Shown in pieces: positions 61,338-64,000 of a stretch of 64,000 nucleotides of DNA. Under the pieces are notes generated by a model. The model saw nothing but the letters and a program-made list of their open reading frames with translations. It was not told the origin of the DNA and ran no database searches. Made by a program: the position numbers and the translations under genes. The stretch spans positions 248,001-312,000 of the forward strand of contig NZ_JAXMNY010000002.1 in assembly GCF_034670185.1 (NCBI RefSeq), in the 5' to 3' direction. Each line of letters begins with the position of its first letter. The first letter of the stretch is position 1. The stretch is from Nisaea sp. GTDB taxonomy: Bacteria; Pseudomonadota; Alphaproteobacteria; Thalassobaculales; Thalassobaculaceae.

Positions 61338-61697
61338 TTATTTTACCGAGACGATCCGGAAGGTTCGCTGCACGCCGTCATGCTCGGTAATGGAGACATA
61401 TTCTCCCTCGACGAAATGATGACGGTCGAACTTGAAGATCGGCTCGTCATCCTCTTCGCCTTCCGCATAGCTGAAAAGCCAGCGCCGGCCACGGGTATGA
61501 AGCAGATGGCCTTCCTCGTCCGGCTCACCTTGCCAGAACCGGTGCACGGTGCAGTCGGGTTTCACTTTCTGCCAGGCATCAAGGTCGAGACTGCCATCCC
61601 CGGTCAGAGGAGCCTTGAACTCATAGCCGTGGTTGCTGCTGCCTTCCGGGAAATCCGGGTTCCGCGCCAACTCAAGGCGAATGGTACGCACACTCAC
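61338..61697 (-). CDS. Conserved hypothetical protein
   Basis: A 119-residue cytosolic protein with no membrane segment or signal. Phrases such as NPDFPEGSSNHGYEF and DGVQRTFRIVSVK look family-like and beta-rich, but I cannot name a family. Between an SDR gene and a Usp gene, same strand as both; may be in a unit with Usp, which lies 40 nt upstream. Confidence 0.6.
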   Translation of the reverse strand: MSVRTIRLELARNPDFPEGSSNHGYEFKAPLTGDGSLDLDAWQKVKPDCTVHRFWQGEPDEEGHLLHTRGRRWLFSYAEGEEDDEPIFKFDRHHFVEGEYVSITEHDGVQRTFRIVSVK

Positions 61698-61737
61698 GGG
61701 GATATCTCCTTTGTTCGATCAGATACGGTCATCAAGC

Positions 61738-62607
61738 CTAGTGCGCCATCAGAACCGGAATTCGTGCTGCGGTCAAAATATCGTCGGTAACACCGCCGAA
61801 GATCGACTCGCGGAGCCGGCTGTGGCTGTAGGCACCAAGCACCAGCAACTGCGCACCCGCCTCGCGTGCTTCGGCCTGAAGTCGGCCGGAAATGCTGCCG
61901 GAGGATGCATCGAAGCTTTTCGCTGTCGCCTTCACGCCGTGCCAGCGCAGGGAGTCGACGAAAGCTGCAAGATCTTCCTCTGTCAGATCCTCATCGATTC
62001 CAGCCATCACGGCAACTGTCTCTGCTGTCACCAACAACGGCATGGCGTGTGCGACGGCTGCTGCCGCTTCCTTGGACGCATTCCAGCCGATCGCAATCCC
62101 TTTGATCGCCGGCATCTCAACATCGTGCGGCACCACCAGCGTTGCCTTGCCGCTCTCCAGCATGGCTGCCTCGGCGATCACCGCGGCGTCGCTACCATCG
62201 TTGTCTGACGGGGCGACCACGCAGATCGCGTCTACGATCCGGGCACGACGCGCGACCACCCTGCCCGGCTCACCCACCAGAGTCTCGAAAGAAACACTAA
62301 CCCCGTCCGTCGCTGTCGGTTTCTCGACCACCGGAAAATTGTTCGCCTCGCGCCAGCGGTCAAATTCGGCAAGCGATGCGGCGCGTGCCTCGTTCGCTGC
62401 ATTCTCCGCCTGCTCAATGATCGTTTCGATCATCGACGCACTCATGCCCATGCCGATCTGCGGCACCAGCACTTCGCGGGGATCACGGTGAATATGAGCA
62501 ACAAAAATATGTGCCCCATGCAGCGTCGCAAGAGCGCACGCAGCCTTAAGAACCGCCGCATCAGCTTCATTACCAAGCACGGGAGCAAGAACAGTTTTCA
62601 GAGACAT
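61738..62607 (-). CDS. Tandem universal stress protein
   Basis: A 289-residue protein made of two Usp domains (N-terminal TVLAPVLGNEADAAVLKAACALATLHGAH; C-terminal GIAIGWNASKEAAAAVAHAMPLL and the ATP-loop region LGAYSHSRLRESIFGGVTDDIL). Usp proteins help survival in growth arrest and oxygen limitation. An FNR/FixK-type box lies 64 nt upstream of the ATG, placing the gene under likely oxygen control. Confidence 0.93.
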   Translation of the reverse strand: MSLKTVLAPVLGNEADAAVLKAACALATLHGAHIFVAHIHRDPREVLVPQIGMGMSASMIETIIEQAENAANEARAASLAEFDRWREANNFPVVEKPTATDGVSVSFETLVGEPGRVVARRARIVDAICVVAPSDNDGSDAAVIAEAAMLESGKATLVVPHDVEMPAIKGIAIGWNASKEAAAAVAHAMPLLVTAETVAVMAGIDEDLTEEDLAAFVDSLRWHGVKATAKSFDASSGSISGRLQAEAREAGAQLLVLGAYSHSRLRESIFGGVTDDILTAARIPVLMAH

Positions 62608-62670
62608 GGTGCACCTCGTTGTAAGTATGATTCTTTCGTTAACCTTATCTGAGCCGAGAATGCCTCCACA

Positions 62671-62684
62671 TTGACCTAGGTCAA
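62671..62684. promoter_or_regulatory. FNR/FixK-type box upstream of Usp gene
   Basis: TTGACCTAGGTCAA is a perfect 14-bp palindrome fitting TTGA-N6-TCAA. On the minus strand a TAAGGT -10 lies at 62647-62642, so the predicted start near 62635 is about 42 nt from the box centre, as expected for class II activation. Confidence 0.75.
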
Positions 62685-62746
62685 AACTTTAAAAAACATC
62701 CAGCCAGAATTCGGCACAGAATCCCTCTGTGCGCCTTGCTCCCCGC

Positions 62747-63349
62747 TCACGGATAAAGCCGGTTCACGGTCCAGGCTTCACTTTCGCTCGCCCGGCTGAA
62801 GCGGAACCGGTCATGCAGACGGAACTCGCCATCCTGCCAGAATTCGATCACGAGCGGCGTCAGCCGCCAACCGGACCAGTATGGCGGACGGGGGACCGAT
62901 TCCCCGGGATACTTGCTGTCGGCATTCTCAACCGCCGCCATCAGGGCCGGGCGGTCTGCCAGTGGACGCGATTGCTGCGAGGCCCAGGCACCGACCCGGC
63001 TGCCACGCGGCCGGGAATTGAAATAAGCATCCGCTTCTTCGTCTGTAACCCGCGCCACCGGCCCGGTTACGCGGACCTGCCGTCGCACCGACTTCCAGTG
63101 GAAGCAAAGCGCCACGAACGGATTGACCTCGATCTCCCGGCCCTTCTGGCTTTCCATGTTGGAGTAGAAAACGAAGCCCTGCTCGTCGAACCCCTTCAGC
63201 AGCAAAATCCGCGCAGACGGGCGGCCATCGGCATCGGCCGTCGCGACGGTCATGGCATTGGCGTCGTTCGGTTCCGTTTCGGACGCCGCCTGAAGCCAGC
63301 CATCGAAAAGCTCAAAAGGATTGTCTGTATCGGGTTCAAACATGCTCAA
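62747..63349 (-). CDS. pdxH: Pyridoxamine/pyridoxine 5'-phosphate oxidase
   Basis: A 200-residue FMN enzyme making pyridoxal 5'-phosphate. Seen: ATADADGRPSARILLLKGFDEQGFVFYSN (FMN/substrate region), ALCFHWKSVRRQVRVTGPVARV, FNSRPRGSRVGAWASQQSRPL and the C-terminal EFWQDGEFRLHDR..NRLYP. Normal length. Divergent from the lipoprotein gene. Confidence 0.96.
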   Translation of the reverse strand: MSMFEPDTDNPFELFDGWLQAASETEPNDANAMTVATADADGRPSARILLLKGFDEQGFVFYSNMESQKGREIEVNPFVALCFHWKSVRRQVRVTGPVARVTDEEADAYFNSRPRGSRVGAWASQQSRPLADRPALMAAVENADSKYPGESVPRPPYWSGWRLTPLVIEFWQDGEFRLHDRFRFSRASESEAWTVNRLYP

Positions 63350-63388
63350 GCCTCACTCTGAAGGTGGCGAATCACACAGGAAACGCAA

Positions 63389-63434
63389 CTTCGGTCTTTT
63401 TATTGCCTTATTGATCGCCAAATAAGGACCGAAG
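63389..63434. other. Long imperfect inverted repeat between pdxH and lipoprotein gene
   Basis: Outer arms CTTCGGTC (63389-63396) and GACCGAAG (63427-63434), with inner arms CCTTATT and AATAAGG just inside. It could fold as a hairpin in either transcript leader; no T-run and no known function. Confidence 0.4.
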
Positions 63435-63618
63435 GGTACCTATCACTAGCGAGCGTCAACATGGCCTGTCCAGCGCTGAAACGTCGCAGCATGCCTCCAA
63501 GGAACAGCGGGATGCCATCGCCAGAGCGAGGTACTATCAAAAAGGATTTACCGCGCGACGGTTTCAGTGGCTTCATCCGTTATAGATCCCGTCGGCCGCA
63601 ATTGTGAGGAACAGAACC

Positions 63619-64000
63619 ATGAGAACTCAAGCCGTGATTGTCGTCGTCGCCTCTCTGGCCCTCGGCGCGTGTCAGACAGATCAACTCGGGGCGAAGCAGA
63701 CAGCTGGCGGCCTGTTCGGTGCGGTCGGCGGTGCGGTGGCAGGCTCCCAGATCGGGGGCGGCAAAGGTACGGTTGCGGCCGTTGCCATCGGCACCCTGCT
63801 TGGCGCCTTCATCGGCAGCGAAATCGGCAAGTCGCTCGACAATGCCGACAAGGCGGCGATGGCCAGAACAACGCAGAACACGCTGGAAACCCAGCCGGTC
63901 GGCACGACATCGACCTGGCACAATCCGGACAGCGGTCACTCTGGCACCGTGACCCCGACCAGCACCTATCAGGCCCCTTCCGGAGAATATTGCCGTGAAT
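63619..64000 (+). CDS. Glycine-zipper outer-membrane lipoprotein (17 kDa antigen type), 3' end cut
   Basis: The start of a lipoprotein: signal MRTQAVIVVVASLALGAC with lipobox LGAC (Cys18), then a glycine-zipper hydrophobic region (GGLFGAVGGAVAGSQIGGG and AIGTLLGAFIGSEIGK) and a Thr-rich stretch, as in rickettsial 17-kDa surface antigen-like proteins. At least 127 codons are present and the frame is open to the window edge. ATG preceded by GAGGAACAG. Confidence 0.88.
   Translation, partial: MRTQAVIVVVASLALGACQTDQLGAKQTAGGLFGAVGGAVAGSQIGGGKGTVAAVAIGTLLGAFIGSEIGKSLDNADKAAMARTTQNTLETQPVGTTSTWHNPDSGHSGTVTPTSTYQAPSGEYCRE

Overview
The window is a 64-kb stretch of a high-GC alphaproteobacterial chromosome. 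A proteobacterial cytochrome bc1 operon (Rieske, cytochrome b, cytochrome c1), an F0 ATP synthase operon with a b/b' pair and AtpI separate from F1, and the mutY / dciA-dsbA-smc arrangement all point that way. The general gene set (FAD-dependent oxidoreductase/GcvT fusions, several ABC importers, acyl-CoA dehydrogenase pairs) would fit a free-living, probably marine Rhodospirillales member, but that placement is an inference. There is no rRNA, no convincing tRNA, no CRISPR array, no insertion sequence and no prophage. It is mostly ordinary core and transport chromosome with a few accessory patches.

Layout. 1-2.8 kb: 3' part of malate synthase G, a DUF123 protein and a small acidic protein. 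3.1-6.7 kb: a soluble globin-like chemoreceptor, then a tightly overlapping five-gene membrane redox operon (two tiny membrane proteins, a ferric-reductase-like/Rieske fusion, an anchored Cys-motif protein and a last small membrane protein) that I cannot assign to a described system. 6.9-10.4 kb: thiolase plus two acyl-CoA dehydrogenases. 10.4-11.8 kb: a patch of REP-like palindromes around a HAD hydrolase and a small GIY-YIG nuclease. 11.8-16 kb: TPR protein, MTA phosphorylase and the bc1 operon. 16.1-21.1 kb: TrmL, TetR regulator with a thioredoxin-fold peroxiredoxin-like protein, a lipid A-type acyltransferase and an MsbA-like exporter. 21.3-28.5 kb: a complete peptide-type ABC importer plus an S15 hydrolase. 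28.5-30.3 kb: a chemoreceptor gene broken by an in-frame TAA. 30.5-33.1 kb: F0 operon. 33.3-39.2 kb: smc, dsbA, dciA and divergent mutY. 39.3-45.7 kb: DUF3137-LemA-DUF3137, purH, EamA transporter and ygfZ. 45.8-51.1 kb: a second peptide-type ABC importer. 51.3-59.9 kb: a dimethylglycine/sarcosine dehydrogenase-like enzyme divergent from a spermidine/putrescine-type ABC importer with unusually enlarged permeases and a PadR-like regulator. 60.1-64 kb: small PilZ-like protein, SDR, hypothetical protein, tandem universal stress protein with an FNR/FixK-type box, pdxH and the start of a 17-kDa-antigen-like lipoprotein.

How it fits together. Respiration (bc1, F0, FNR-box Usp), uptake of peptides and amines (three ABC importers, each next to a matching hydrolase or dehydrogenase or with fused ATPases), beta-oxidation and the glyoxylate shunt (malate synthase) describe an organotrophic, respiring, motile cell. 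The most interesting places are the overlapping redox operon at 4.2-6.7 kb, the enlarged polyamine-type permeases at 56.4-59.2 kb, the GIY-YIG gene bracketed by inverted REP-like palindromes at 11.35-11.78 kb, and the nonsense-interrupted chemoreceptor at 28.5-30.3 kb.
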